Notes under the pieces: model-generated
What the model saw: only the letters and a program-made list of their open reading frames with translations
What the model was told of the DNA's origin: nothing
Databases searched by the model: none
Translations under genes and position numbers: made by a program
NCBI RefSeq assembly: GCF_014635725.1
Contig: NZ_BMDJ01000001.1
Span: 1 to 64,000, forward strand
Source: Pedobacter mendelii
GTDB taxonomy: Bacteria > Bacteroidota > Bacteroidia > Sphingobacteriales > Sphingobacteriaceae
DNA length: 64,000 bases
Direction: 5' to 3'
Shown: positions 1 to 7,461 of the stretch, one piece after another
How positions within the stretch are numbered: the stretch's first letter is position 1
How the letters are laid out: every line of letters starts with the position of its first letter

Positions 1-241
1 TTTATCAGGATTATTATCCTTTGCTTTAAAAATTAAATGTACATGGCTTGGCATAATACACCAGCAGAATAATTGTAAACCCAGATTTGTTATACTATAT
101 TTCAAACTATCTACTAAAACATCATTATATAATGGCCTCACAAATACCTGCCTACCGCAGGCAGGCATCTATCCAATATACTGTTGCAAAACTTACAAAG
201 TATAAACCTTCTTTATTGTAGAATTTATATTTACGGCTCAT
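1..241 (-). pseudogene. REP-associated tyrosine transposase (RAYT, Y1_Tnp-like) fragment, disrupted
   Basis: Reading from the ATG at 241, the minus strand encodes MSRKYKFYNKEG followed by FVSFATVYWID, the usual start of Bacteroidota IS200-like/RAYT transposases. Just after WID a short palindrome (147-166) brings a TAG stop and a shift of frame. Beyond it the original frame resumes as VFVRPLYND and then CWCIMPSHVHLIF, which contains the HxH (HVH) metal-binding motif of the Y1 family. If the ancestral codons were GAT-GTA-TTT, the extra DNA is 19 bp, so the gene is broken twice, by a stop and by the frame. The catalytic Tyr and the C-terminus lie outside the window. The assignment rests on motif recognition; inactivation is seen directly. 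Confidence 0.75.
147..166. repeat. REP-like short palindrome inside the RAYT remnant
   Basis: Arms CCTGCCT (147-153) and AGGCAGG (159-165) enclose the 5-nt loop ACCGC. The palindrome interrupts an otherwise continuous transposase reading frame. RAYT proteins are known to act on REP palindromes, so a REP-type origin is plausible, but that is inference from one copy. Confidence 0.6.
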
Positions 242-282
242 TACTATTCCTATTGTTTTTCTTGCTATTTGTTTACTATTCA

Positions 283-297
283 CACGCGGCACGCGTG
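283..297. repeat. short GC-rich palindrome at the junction of two gene remnants
   Basis: CACGCG-GCA-CGCGTG forms a 6-bp-arm hairpin in otherwise AT-rich DNA, exactly where similarity to an integrase ends and before the transposase fragment starts. The local base composition differs sharply from the surroundings. It may be another small palindromic repeat element. Confidence 0.45.
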
Positions 298-299
298 CG

Positions 300-480
300 C
301 CAGCGAAGGGGTGGTTTGGAGTTGACTTCAATCTAGACTGGCTTTTATCCCAATACTTAATTAACATTTGGAAATTAACTTTTTGAAAACCTTTCTATTA
401 TCAATAATCTGAAACAAAACAGGATGAGAACCATCTGAATATATTTTCTTTTCGTATAACAAAACTTTAATTGAAGCCAT
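300..480 (-). pseudogene. N-terminal fragment of a tyrosine recombinase (integrase), frameshifted and truncated
   Basis: From the ATG at 480 the minus strand reads MASIKVLLYEKKIYSDGSHP and continues VLFQIIDNRKVFKKLISKC before TAA at 361-363. This is the characteristic start of the N-terminal arm-binding domain of Bacteroidota phage-type integrases. In the next frame follows LIKYWDKSQSRLKSTPNHP, which matches the next block of that domain (usually a WDxxxxR pattern), so a frameshift lies near 363. Similarity stops near 310; core-binding and catalytic domains are absent. The remnant starts about 145 bp from the 3' end of tRNA-Ala and reads away from it, the usual place for an integrase beside an attachment site. 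It is a dead relic of an integrative element. Confidence 0.65.
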
Positions 481-482
481 TT

Positions 483-513
483 GGTGTAAATATTGGTGTA
501 AATATGGTGTAAA
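483..513. repeat. three tandem GGTGTAAATAT units
   Basis: GGTGTAAATATT, GGTGTAAATAT and GGTGTAAA follow one another directly, immediately upstream of the integrase remnant's start codon and between it and tRNA-Ala. They could be arm-type binding sites of the lost integrase or a simple short tandem repeat; the sequence cannot decide. Confidence 0.4.
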
Positions 514-575
514 CATTTACCTTAAAAACACGAATATAAACGAAAGCCACCGTATAATAAAATGGCTTGAAACAA

Positions 576-606
576 AAAAGGGAACGTATTAAATACGTTC
601 CCTTTT
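576..606. terminator. bidirectional terminator 3' of tRNA-Ala
   Basis: GGGAACGTAT and ATACGTTCCC (580-589 and 593-602) form a perfect 10-bp stem with a TAA loop, flanked by AAAA and TTTT. It lies just 3' of the tRNA gene (minus strand) and would end its transcript. Confidence 0.75.
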
Positions 607-624
607 CGTTGATGTACGATAATG

Positions 625-698
625 TGGAGAATATCGGATTCGAACCGATCACCTCTTCACTGCCAGCGAAGCGCTCTAGCCAAATGAGCTAATCCCCC
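625..698 (-). tRNA. tRNA-Ala (anticodon GGC)
   Basis: The 74-nt minus-strand sequence folds as a cloverleaf. The acceptor stem GGGGGAT pairs with ATTCTCC using two G-U pairs. The D arm is GCTC/GAGC, and the anticodon loop CTGGCAG holds the anticodon GGC. The T arm ATCGG/CCGAT carries the standard TTCGAAT loop. CCA is not encoded, since the discriminator A is followed by CATT. A truncated integrase reads away from its 3' side, suggesting this gene served as an attachment site. Confidence 0.95.
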
Positions 699-838
699 AA
701 TAATAAATATTCAATAACCAGGTAAATTATTATTAAATATAAGCCATTTGCTTAATGCAGCAAAAATAGCAATTACTTTCTCTAAAGCAAATGAAAATTA
801 ATCTTTAAATCTGAGGGGAAAACAATTTTAAGATAAGA

Positions 839-1486
839 TTATCCAGATATTAACTCAGTTGATTTTTCATGAAGTAATTCCTGGTAAGCATCAACAAATT
901 GCGAAACATGAAATCCATCCATTAAGGCATGATTTGCATGAATTGAAACCGCCATAATTTTCTTTCCGTTTTCATCCCTAACTTTACCGAAAGAGATTTT
1001 TGGGCAGCTATCTTTATACGAGTAATTACGGGCATGAGACAATGAAGTAAAATTTAACCAGGGAATTGCGGAGTAATGAATTACATTTTCGCCCGATGAA
1101 GCAGGGACTAAACCAGTAGTATTTTTAACCCTTTCAATCTCTTTACTTGCGTCAAGTCTAAAATCTTCGAAGTTTTCATGAAAATCCATATAGCTAAATC
1201 CGAATGTTCCGTTGGGACGGTTAATGGTTGCAGATGCATGCACCTGCTCATATTTCCAAACCTCCCCATCAATAATTCGATATTTAAAGTTTTCGATTTG
1301 ATTTGCAGCAACCAGCGATTTATGCAGGTAAAGTAAGAAGAACGAAACTTCAAGTGCTTTCGCTTCCTTGTAGGTCGCAGTGCAATCTACATCAACTGTA
1401 GCACCAAAAAATGGCTCTTCAAAAGCATTGAAAAAGTTAAAATGATCTTTTCTTAACCAAGTATTGATATCTATTTTTTCGTTCAT
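839..1486 (-). CDS. CatA-like (chloramphenicol acetyltransferase family) acyltransferase
   Basis: The 215-residue protein has the length and fold signatures of type A chloramphenicol acetyltransferases. Near the N-terminus FNAFEEPFFGATVDVD matches the family's conserved FF-x-G region. Near residue 187 NHALMDGFH supplies the catalytic His and the DG of the HHxxxDG-type motif, with Asn instead of the first His. The family transfers acetyl from acetyl-CoA to a hydroxyl group. Chromosomal Bacteroidota homologues often have unknown acceptors, so drug resistance should not be assumed. Its ATG overlaps the TGA of the upstream HAD gene by 4 bp (ATGA), so the two are probably translationally coupled. 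Confidence 0.85.
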   Translation of the reverse strand: MNEKIDINTWLRKDHFNFFNAFEEPFFGATVDVDCTATYKEAKALEVSFFLLYLHKSLVAANQIENFKYRIIDGEVWKYEQVHASATINRPNGTFGFSYMDFHENFEDFRLDASKEIERVKNTTGLVPASSGENVIHYSAIPWLNFTSLSHARNYSYKDSCPKISFGKVRDENGKKIMAVSIHANHALMDGFHVSQFVDAYQELLHEKSTELISG

Positions 1487-2178
1487 GATATTAATTTTTT
1501 TAAAACATCAAATAGGCTTTCCATTTGATAAAAGTTAGGGTGTTCAATGGTATGTTCAATATGCTCATGCGCCCATGTAGTATGGTAAGGAATGTGAACG
1601 GCATATCCACCGATTGCTAAAACGGGCAATACATCCGATTTTAAAGAATTACCCAACATCAGAAATTCTTCTGGTCTACAATCCAAATGCTTCAGCAGTT
1701 TTTGGTAATCCTTTTCCTGTTTATTGCTCATAATTTCGATGTGATGAAAATAATGATCCAATCCGGATTTGGTGAGTTTCCGTTGCTGGTCTAGCAAATC
1801 GCCTTTGGTAGCCACTACCAATTTATATTTTCCATGCAAAGCTTTTAAAACTTCTTCCACACCATCTAATAATTCGATGGGCTTATTCAACATTTCCTGT
1901 CCCAATTGTATCGCTCTGTTTATAATTTCAGGATTTGCTTTACCCTCGGTTATCCTTAAAACAGTTTCAATCATGCTTAACATAAAGCCCTTAATACCAT
2001 AACCATAAAGCGGTAAATTGGCGATTTCAGTTTTATACAATTCGGCCAAAATACTATGGCGAGGCAAATAATCTTCCAATAAACCCCAAAACTGTTCTTC
2101 CGTTTCGCGGAAATAAGGTTCGTTAACCCAAAGCGTATCATCAGCATCAAAGGCGATAACCTTTATTTTATTCTTCAT
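1483..2178 (-). CDS. HAD-superfamily hydrolase (YjjG-type phosphatase)
   Basis: The 231-residue cytoplasmic protein carries all four haloacid dehalogenase motifs. Motif I is DADDTLW (residues 11-17, nucleophile Asp), motif II is VVATKGD near residue 125, the motif III Lys lies in the KQEKDYQK region, and motif IV is GNSLKSD near 180. A helical cap lies between motifs I and II. The probable activity is a phosphatase on a small phosphorylated metabolite; the substrate cannot be read from sequence. It is the first gene of a two-gene unit with the CatA-like acyltransferase and is divergent from a Crp/Fnr regulator across 76 bp. Confidence 0.85.
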   Translation of the reverse strand: MKNKIKVIAFDADDTLWVNEPYFRETEEQFWGLLEDYLPRHSILAELYKTEIANLPLYGYGIKGFMLSMIETVLRITEGKANPEIINRAIQLGQEMLNKPIELLDGVEEVLKALHGKYKLVVATKGDLLDQQRKLTKSGLDHYFHHIEIMSNKQEKDYQKLLKHLDCRPEEFLMLGNSLKSDVLPVLAIGGYAVHIPYHTTWAHEHIEHTIEHPNFYQMESLFDVLKKLIS

Positions 2179-2200
2179 TGTTATACTTACTTTAGTACCA

Positions 2201-2208
2201 CAAAATTA
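2201..2208 (-). promoter_or_regulatory. candidate -7 box (TAATTTTG) for the HAD/CatA-like pair
   Basis: The minus strand reads TAATTTTG, a full match to the Bacteroidota TAnnTTTG element, about 22 bp before the HAD start codon. No TTG is visible at the expected upstream distance, so the call is tentative. Confidence 0.4.
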
Positions 2209-2254
2209 AACCAATTCAAATCATTAAGAAAGGACATTTGTCTCGCTTAGAATT

Positions 2255-2875
2255 ATGTTACGTACTAACCTTACCTTTTTAACCTTTATTGAGCGTTTTT
2301 ATGCAGAAAACAATCAGCAAAAAAACATCAACCTAAAATCCTTTCCTGCCGGATTTAGATTTATAGCGCAAGGCGAAAAAATCAGAAACATTTACATTAT
2401 AAAAGATGGAATAACCAAATGCTTTATATCTGAAGAAAACGGCAAAAATTTTATAATCGAATTTTTAGGTAAAGGCGAAGTTGTAGGCGAACTGGAAGCC
2501 ATAAAAAAAATTGACTGCCTTTGTAATGTTGAAGCAATAAGTGAAGTAACCGCTTATGCCATTCCAGATCATTTTTTCTTAAAACTTACCGAAGAAAATA
2601 CAGAATTCACTAAAATTTTACTCCAGGAATTATCTACCAGAATTATTCAAACCAGTTCCAGGGCTTCTTTTCAACAGCTTTATACTTTAGAATATGGCTT
2701 AATGAAATTGCTCAAACTACAAAAGGATGAAAATATTTCGGTATCTAAAGAAGATATGGCTGCTTACCTTGGGATTTCTGTAAGGAGTTTCAACAGAACC
2801 TTGAAACAACTTAAAGCAAAAACTAATTTTAGTGAAGATGATGATTTGAAAAAGCTTTTGGAAAGGTTGGGATAA
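2255..2875 (+). CDS. Crp/Fnr-family transcriptional regulator
   Basis: The 206-residue protein has an N-terminal cyclic-nucleotide-binding-like beta-roll (about residues 25-125, with FPAGFRFIAQGE and GKGEVVGELEA) and a C-terminal winged helix-turn-helix. The recognition region is SKEDMAAYLGISVRSFNR, near residue 172. It lacks the Cys cluster of FNR, so oxygen sensing through Fe-S is unlikely. The ligand is unknown. It is divergent from the HAD/CatA-like pair and could regulate that unit, but no clear palindromic operator is visible in the 76-bp gap. Confidence 0.85.
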   Translation: MLRTNLTFLTFIERFYAENNQQKNINLKSFPAGFRFIAQGEKIRNIYIIKDGITKCFISEENGKNFIIEFLGKGEVVGELEAIKKIDCLCNVEAISEVTAYAIPDHFFLKLTEENTEFTKILLQELSTRIIQTSSRASFQQLYTLEYGLMKLLKLQKDENISVSKEDMAAYLGISVRSFNRTLKQLKAKTNFSEDDDLKKLLERLG

Positions 2876-3119
2876 AAGATTTATAGAATCTTTATTTGAA
2901 ACCTACAATTTAAAGACCTTTTAATTGCTAAGGCCAATTCAATTTTTACCAGAAAAAGCAAATTCGACAGTTAACAATTAATTCAAATAAATCTTATTTA
3001 ATCTTCACGATAATATTTCCGTTGATAAACTTAAAACAATAAAATCTTTCATTAATTTTAGAGCATACAGAATTAGCTTCTGGAAAAGATTATTAAATCA
3101 ATAATTTCAATTTTAAAAG

Positions 3120-3746
3120 ATGAATTTACAAGACGTATTCAAGAACAATGAAGAATGGATTGGCAAAAAATTAGCAAACAATCCTGATTATTTTACTGAT
3201 TTGGCAAAAGGCCAAAGTCCTGAATTTTTATATATTGGTTGCTCCGATAGTCGGGTAACCGCCGAAGATTTAATGGGTATACAACCAGGGCAAGCTTTTA
3301 TTCATCGCAATATTGCTAACCTGGTAAATAACGTTGATTTAAGCGTAATGACGGTTTTAAATTATGCCGTTCGCCATTTAAAAGTTAAACATATTATTGT
3401 TTGTGGCCATTACAATTGTGGTGGGGTTAAGGCTGCTATGCAACCAGCAGATATGGGGATTTTAAATCCCTGGTTAAGAAACATCCGCGACGTTTACCGT
3501 ACGCATAAAGATGAACTTAACGCTATTGAGGATGAAGGCGTTCGCTACAACAGATTGGTAGAACTGAATGTTCAGGAGCAATGTGTTAACTTATTAAAAA
3601 CCGCAGCTGTACAAGAAGCAATAACTTTAAGAGGTTTAACCGTTCAAGGATGGGTTTTTGACATCCACACCGGTAAAATAATTGATTTAAAAATCGATTT
3701 TGATAACATTTTAAAAGATATCAAAGAAATTTACAACCTTTTTTAA
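3120..3746 (+). CDS. can: beta-class carbonic anhydrase
   Basis: The 208-residue protein interconverts CO2 and bicarbonate in the cytoplasm. Zinc ligands are visible as Cys41 (CSDSR), His97 and Cys100 (GHYNCGG). The Asp43-Arg45 dyad typical of beta carbonic anhydrases is intact. Length and motif spacing are normal for the bacterial Can type. It stands alone, with 244 bp of AT-rich DNA upstream in which no clear promoter was seen and a strong hairpin terminator shared with kduD downstream. Confidence 0.95.
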   Translation: MNLQDVFKNNEEWIGKKLANNPDYFTDLAKGQSPEFLYIGCSDSRVTAEDLMGIQPGQAFIHRNIANLVNNVDLSVMTVLNYAVRHLKVKHIIVCGHYNCGGVKAAMQPADMGILNPWLRNIRDVYRTHKDELNAIEDEGVRYNRLVELNVQEQCVNLLKTAAVQEAITLRGLTVQGWVFDIHTGKIIDLKIDFDNILKDIKEIYNLF

Positions 3747-3810
3747 TAAGGAAGTAGTCAATAATCTAGCCTTAAAAAACCTTGATTATTTGAAAGCGTA
3801 AAATCAACGA

Positions 3811-3856
3811 AAGTCTGAATTTTTGGGTTTTGAGCCTAAAATTCAGACTTTTCTTT
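3811..3856. terminator. bidirectional terminator between can and kduD
   Basis: AAGTCTGAATTTT and AAAATTCAGACTT form a 13-bp stem, followed by TTCTTTTT on the plus strand. It lies between the convergent can and kduD genes and can serve both. Confidence 0.8.
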
Positions 3857-3864
3857 TTATAAAC

Positions 3865-4629
3865 CTATCTTCCCATCCAGCCGCCATCAACAGTTAAGAT
3901 TGTGCCATGAACATAATCGCCTGCTTTTGATGCAAGAAAAACTGTCGGACCTTTAAAATCTTCTGGGGTTCCCCACCTACCTGCAGGAATACGAGCCAAA
4001 ATTGATGTACTTCTATCTTCATCCTCTCGTAAAGCGGTTGTATTATCTGTAGCAATATACCCTGGTGCAATTGCATTAACATTTACGCCTTTAGCTGCCC
4101 ATTCATTTGCAAAAGCTTTGGTTAATGATGCAATGGCACCTTTACTTGCAGCATAGCCTGGTACTGTAATACCTCCTTGAAATGATAATAAAGATGCTGT
4201 AAATATGACTTTACCACTTCCTCTCGCAACCATATCTCTACCAATTTCTCTTGTTAAAATAAAAGGGGCAGTTTGGTTTACAGCAATCACCTCATCCCAC
4301 ATTTCATCCGGGTGTTCGGCAATTGGTTTACGTAAAATTGTACCTGCGTTGTTTACCAAGATATCAATTACAGGATGATCTGATTTTACTTTCACCGCAA
4401 ATTCTGTAACAGCCTCTCTTTTACTGAAATCGCATTGGTAAGCATAAAACTTTTTACCTAAGGCTGTAACTTCTTTTTCTATTGAGCTGCCTTCAAGTTC
4501 CAGACTAGCAGAAACGCCAATAATATCGGCACCAGCTTCTGCTAAAGCCAAAGCCATTGCTTTTCCAATTCCTCTTTTACATCCGGTTACCAAGGCAGTT
4601 TTACCAGCCAAATCAAATATATTTAACAT
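3865..4629 (-). CDS. kduD: 2-dehydro-3-deoxy-D-gluconate 5-dehydrogenase
   Basis: The 254-residue short-chain dehydrogenase has the cofactor motif TGCKRGIGKA (residues 16-25), the NNAG motif near residue 93, and the catalytic Ser and YxxxK (YAASK) near residues 144-161. In pectin and uronate degradation KduD reduces 2,5-diketo-3-deoxygluconate to 2-keto-3-deoxygluconate. Placement 23 bp after kduI, as in many pectinolytic genomes, supports the specific name over a generic SDR. KDG kinase and aldolase genes are not in the window. Confidence 0.93.
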   Translation of the reverse strand: MLNIFDLAGKTALVTGCKRGIGKAMALALAEAGADIIGVSASLELEGSSIEKEVTALGKKFYAYQCDFSKREAVTEFAVKVKSDHPVIDILVNNAGTILRKPIAEHPDEMWDEVIAVNQTAPFILTREIGRDMVARGSGKVIFTASLLSFQGGITVPGYAASKGAIASLTKAFANEWAAKGVNVNAIAPGYIATDNTTALREDEDRSTSILARIPAGRWGTPEDFKGPTVFLASKAGDYVHGTILTVDGGWMGR

Positions 4630-4652
4630 CCTATTTTATGTATTTCCAAAAT

Positions 4653-5492
4653 TTATTTTAGTTCTGTTATTGCACAATGGTCCATATCTCCATAATCCAA
4701 ATTTTCGCCTGCCATTCCCCAAATAAATGTATAATTACTTGTTCCGGCACCTGAATGGATTGACCAATTTGGAGAGATTACAGCCTGATCATTCTGCATC
4801 CAAATGTGACGGGTTTCTTGCGGCTGACCCATAAAATGGCACACGCTTTGGCCTTCAGGAACCTCAAAATAAAAATAAGCTTCCATTCTTCTATCATGTG
4901 TATGAGCAGGCATAGTATTCCAAACACTTCCCGATTTTAGCTCTGTCATACCCATTTGCAACTGACAAGTTTGCAAAACACTATTTACCAAAAGCTTATT
5001 AATTATTCTATGATTAGCTGTTTCAGGCGCACCCAATTCTACAATTTCAGCATCGGCTTTACTTACTTTTTTTGATGGATAAGCATGATGAGCGGGTGCA
5101 GAATTGATGTACAATTTAGCAGGCTGGTTACCATCAACAGATTCAAAAGAAACTTCTTTAGTACCTTTACCAATATACAGGGCTTCCTTATAGTTTAGTT
5201 CAAACTTTTCGCCATCAGCTGTAACAATAGCCTTTCCACCTACATTAATTATCCCCAATTCTCTTCTTTCTAAAAAGAAATTTGCTTTTAAATCATCAGG
5301 ATTTGGCAAATCTATTTTTTGCCCTACAGGCATTGCTCCACCAACAATATATCTATCAAAATGAGATAAAGTTAGATTCACTTGGTTTGCTTCAAAAACA
5401 TTTTCTATTAAAAAATTTTCTCTTAAGGCAGATGTGTCCATTTGCTTAACCTCTTTCGGACTTTGAGCGTAGCGGCTTTCGAATGTATTCAT
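4653..5492 (-). CDS. kduI: 5-dehydro-4-deoxy-D-glucuronate isomerase
   Basis: The 279-residue cupin-fold isomerase converts 5-keto-4-deoxyuronate, the product of unsaturated uronates from polysaccharide lyases, to the diketo acid used by KduD. Full-length KduI features are present, including the N-terminal SRYAQSPKEVKQMDTSALRE block. The metal-binding cupin region MPAHTHDRRMEAYFYFE near residues 195-211 holds His and Glu ligands. It is the first gene of the kduI-kduD operon. A candidate TATATTTG promoter box lies about 42 bp upstream. Confidence 0.96.
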   Translation of the reverse strand: MNTFESRYAQSPKEVKQMDTSALRENFLIENVFEANQVNLTLSHFDRYIVGGAMPVGQKIDLPNPDDLKANFFLERRELGIINVGGKAIVTADGEKFELNYKEALYIGKGTKEVSFESVDGNQPAKLYINSAPAHHAYPSKKVSKADAEIVELGAPETANHRIINKLLVNSVLQTCQLQMGMTELKSGSVWNTMPAHTHDRRMEAYFYFEVPEGQSVCHFMGQPQETRHIWMQNDQAVISPNWSIHSGAGTSNYTFIWGMAGENLDYGDMDHCAITELK

Positions 5493-5533
5493 TGATTAAA
5501 TTTGAGATTGATTTTGGGTGTGAATGATAATAG

Positions 5534-5541
5534 CAAATATA
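5534..5541 (-). promoter_or_regulatory. candidate -7 box (TATATTTG) for kduID
   Basis: The minus strand reads TATATTTG, matching TAnnTTTG exactly, about 42 bp before the kduI ATG. No TTG is seen 17-23 bp upstream, so support rests on one box and its position. Confidence 0.4.
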
Positions 5542-5711
5542 TTTATACAAAGGCTAATAAGTGAATGATTAGGTAAATTATTGCAATTAACGCTAACACA
5601 ACGTTTTTTAATTTGACAATACAATCATTACAGGAACACATTGAATATACACAAACTTGTAACTGAATTATTTGTTAATCAATTGTATCATAAAATAACT
5701 CCGAAACATCA

Positions 5712-7022
5712 ATGCGTTTAATACAATTAACCTGTCTATTTTTAATAGCAACATTTCTATCTTGCAAAACTGGCTCAATTAATTTATTTAAAGCTGCATC
5801 ACCACATGAAACTTATCAGCGCAAACTGATTACTGCTGGTTTGGAGAACACCGCTTTAGGTTCTGCCTGGATTAATGCATCTACCCTAAGCACGCAAAAA
5901 GCGTTAAAGATAAATTTACCATATAAAGAAACTGGTTATTTTTCTGCCGAGAAGGCTAATGCTACAGCCTACAAATTTATCGCTACGAGAGGAGCAAAGA
6001 TTAATATATCACTTAAGAAGAAGCCTGAAAATGGTGTAGCCATTTACCTTGATATTTGGCGTTTACCTACTGATGGTGAGGCTAAATTATTAGCATCTGC
6101 CGATACCTTAGGCAACGACATTCAGATTGATGTGGATGAAAGCGGAGATTATTTAATCAGGCTACAACCAGAACTATTAAGAAGTGCTGAATACACATTG
6201 GAATTAACATCAGGACCATCTTTAGGTTTTCCAACGAAAACAGGGCGGGCAAATATTGGTAGTTATTGGGGCGATGGCAGAGATAAAAATAATCGTAAGC
6301 ATGAAGGTGTTGATATTTTTGGCTCTTTTAGAAGCCCTGTTGTAGCAACCAGCAATGGAACAGTGACAAGAATTAACGAAAATAATTTAGGCGGCAAGGT
6401 AATTTGGTTTAGGCCATCCGGTAAAGATTATACACTTTATTATGCCCATCTTGATGAGCAAATTGCTAAAGAAGGTGCCCAGGTTTTAGCAGGCGATACT
6501 TTAGGATTGATGGGAAATACCGGAAATGCCCGTACCACACCACCGCATTTGCACTTTGGTATTTACACTTTTGGTGGCGCTGTAGATCCATTACCATTTA
6601 TAAATCCTACAATTAAAACTCCACCAAATGTTGCTGCACCAATTTCTAATCTAAATAAAACGTTAAAAACTTCAGGGAAAGCAAATTTGTTAGATGGCAA
6701 TACAATAAATGCATCAAAACTTACACAGTTGCAAACCGGAACGATTGTTAACGTTAATTCGGCGACTGGAAACTATTACAAGGTTACTTTACCCGATGGG
6801 AATATTGGTTTTATTAAAAGTGCTGAACTCACGCAGATATCAAAACAGAATAAAAAAATAAAGGTTACCAATACAAACACCGCGATTTACGATAATCCAG
6901 ATGCGTTAGCACGAATTAAGGGAAATTTACAAGCAGGTATAAATGTAAATGTATTGGGTAATTTTGGAGATTATAACCTTATTATTGATGAGGAATCAAA
7001 TACTGGTTGGATAAAAAAATAG
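5712..7022 (+). CDS. M23-family peptidoglycan endopeptidase lipoprotein with SH3-like domains
   Basis: The 436-residue protein starts with a lipoprotein signal peptide ending LIATFLSC (Cys18), so it is probably membrane-anchored. Residues about 30-165 form a beta-rich region of unknown function. The M23 domain follows, with HEGVD (near 197-201) and HLHFGIY (near 278-284) giving the HxxxD and HxH zinc sites of LytM-type peptidases. After residue about 310 two SH3-like segments (IVNVNSATGNYYKVTLPDG and a second copy ending NTGWIKK) may bind cell wall. The likely role is cutting peptide cross-links. yjbQ starts 2 bp after its stop, so the genes probably share a transcript. Confidence 0.88.
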   Translation: MRLIQLTCLFLIATFLSCKTGSINLFKAASPHETYQRKLITAGLENTALGSAWINASTLSTQKALKINLPYKETGYFSAEKANATAYKFIATRGAKINISLKKKPENGVAIYLDIWRLPTDGEAKLLASADTLGNDIQIDVDESGDYLIRLQPELLRSAEYTLELTSGPSLGFPTKTGRANIGSYWGDGRDKNNRKHEGVDIFGSFRSPVVATSNGTVTRINENNLGGKVIWFRPSGKDYTLYYAHLDEQIAKEGAQVLAGDTLGLMGNTGNARTTPPHLHFGIYTFGGAVDPLPFINPTIKTPPNVAAPISNLNKTLKTSGKANLLDGNTINASKLTQLQTGTIVNVNSATGNYYKVTLPDGNIGFIKSAELTQISKQNKKIKVTNTNTAIYDNPDALARIKGNLQAGINVNVLGNFGDYNLIIDEESNTGWIKK

Positions 7023-7024
7023 AA

Positions 7025-7447
7025 ATGAAAATATATCAGAAAGCATTTGCAATACGAGAAAGAAAACGAGGATTTCACTTAATAACGGATGAAATTGTTA
7101 ATGCTTTCCCTGAAATTGGAAATTTAAAAATCGGTATTTGCCAGGTTTTCATTCAACATACATCAGCTTCATTAACCATAAATGAAAATGCAGACCCTAC
7201 TGTCAGAATAGATTTTGAAATGTTTTTTAACAAAGCTGTACCCGAAAATGATCCTGACTATGAACATGATTACGAAGGTTCTGACGATATGCCTGCACAT
7301 TTAAAAGCTGCTTTACTTGGTAATTCAGTCACCATTCCAATTAGAAACGGCAAACTAGCTTTTGGTACTTGGCAAGGCATTTATCTATGCGAACACAGAA
7401 ATTATGGCGGAAAACGAAATATAATTGTTACCGCTTGGGGAGAATAA
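7025..7447 (+). CDS. YjbQ/UPF0047-family protein
   Basis: The 140-residue protein belongs to the conserved YjbQ family. HTSASLTINENADPTVRIDFE near residue 44 and the C-terminal FGTWQGIYLCEHRNY block are diagnostic. The family has a compact fold with conserved His residues and reported weak thiamine-phosphate synthase side activity; its real role is unsettled. The ATG at 7025 is chosen because homologues begin MKIYQK. An upstream in-frame ATG at 7007 lies inside the preceding peptidase gene and adds six unsupported residues. Confidence 0.9.
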   Translation: MKIYQKAFAIRERKRGFHLITDEIVNAFPEIGNLKIGICQVFIQHTSASLTINENADPTVRIDFEMFFNKAVPENDPDYEHDYEGSDDMPAHLKAALLGNSVTIPIRNGKLAFGTWQGIYLCEHRNYGGKRNIIVTAWGE

Positions 7448-7461
7448 AATATCCACAATTA

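Noticed and set aside
467..652. Open frame of 61 residues on the minus strand
   Set aside because: It overlaps the tRNA-Ala gene and its terminator and matches no protein; the real signal there is the integrase relic in another frame.
839..1486. Chloramphenicol resistance gene
   Set aside because: The family matches, but the first His of the catalytic motif is Asn, and the coupled HAD gene suggests a metabolic role.
7007..7024. Upstream ATG for yjbQ
   Set aside because: It lies within the preceding peptidase gene and adds residues not found at the start of the family.
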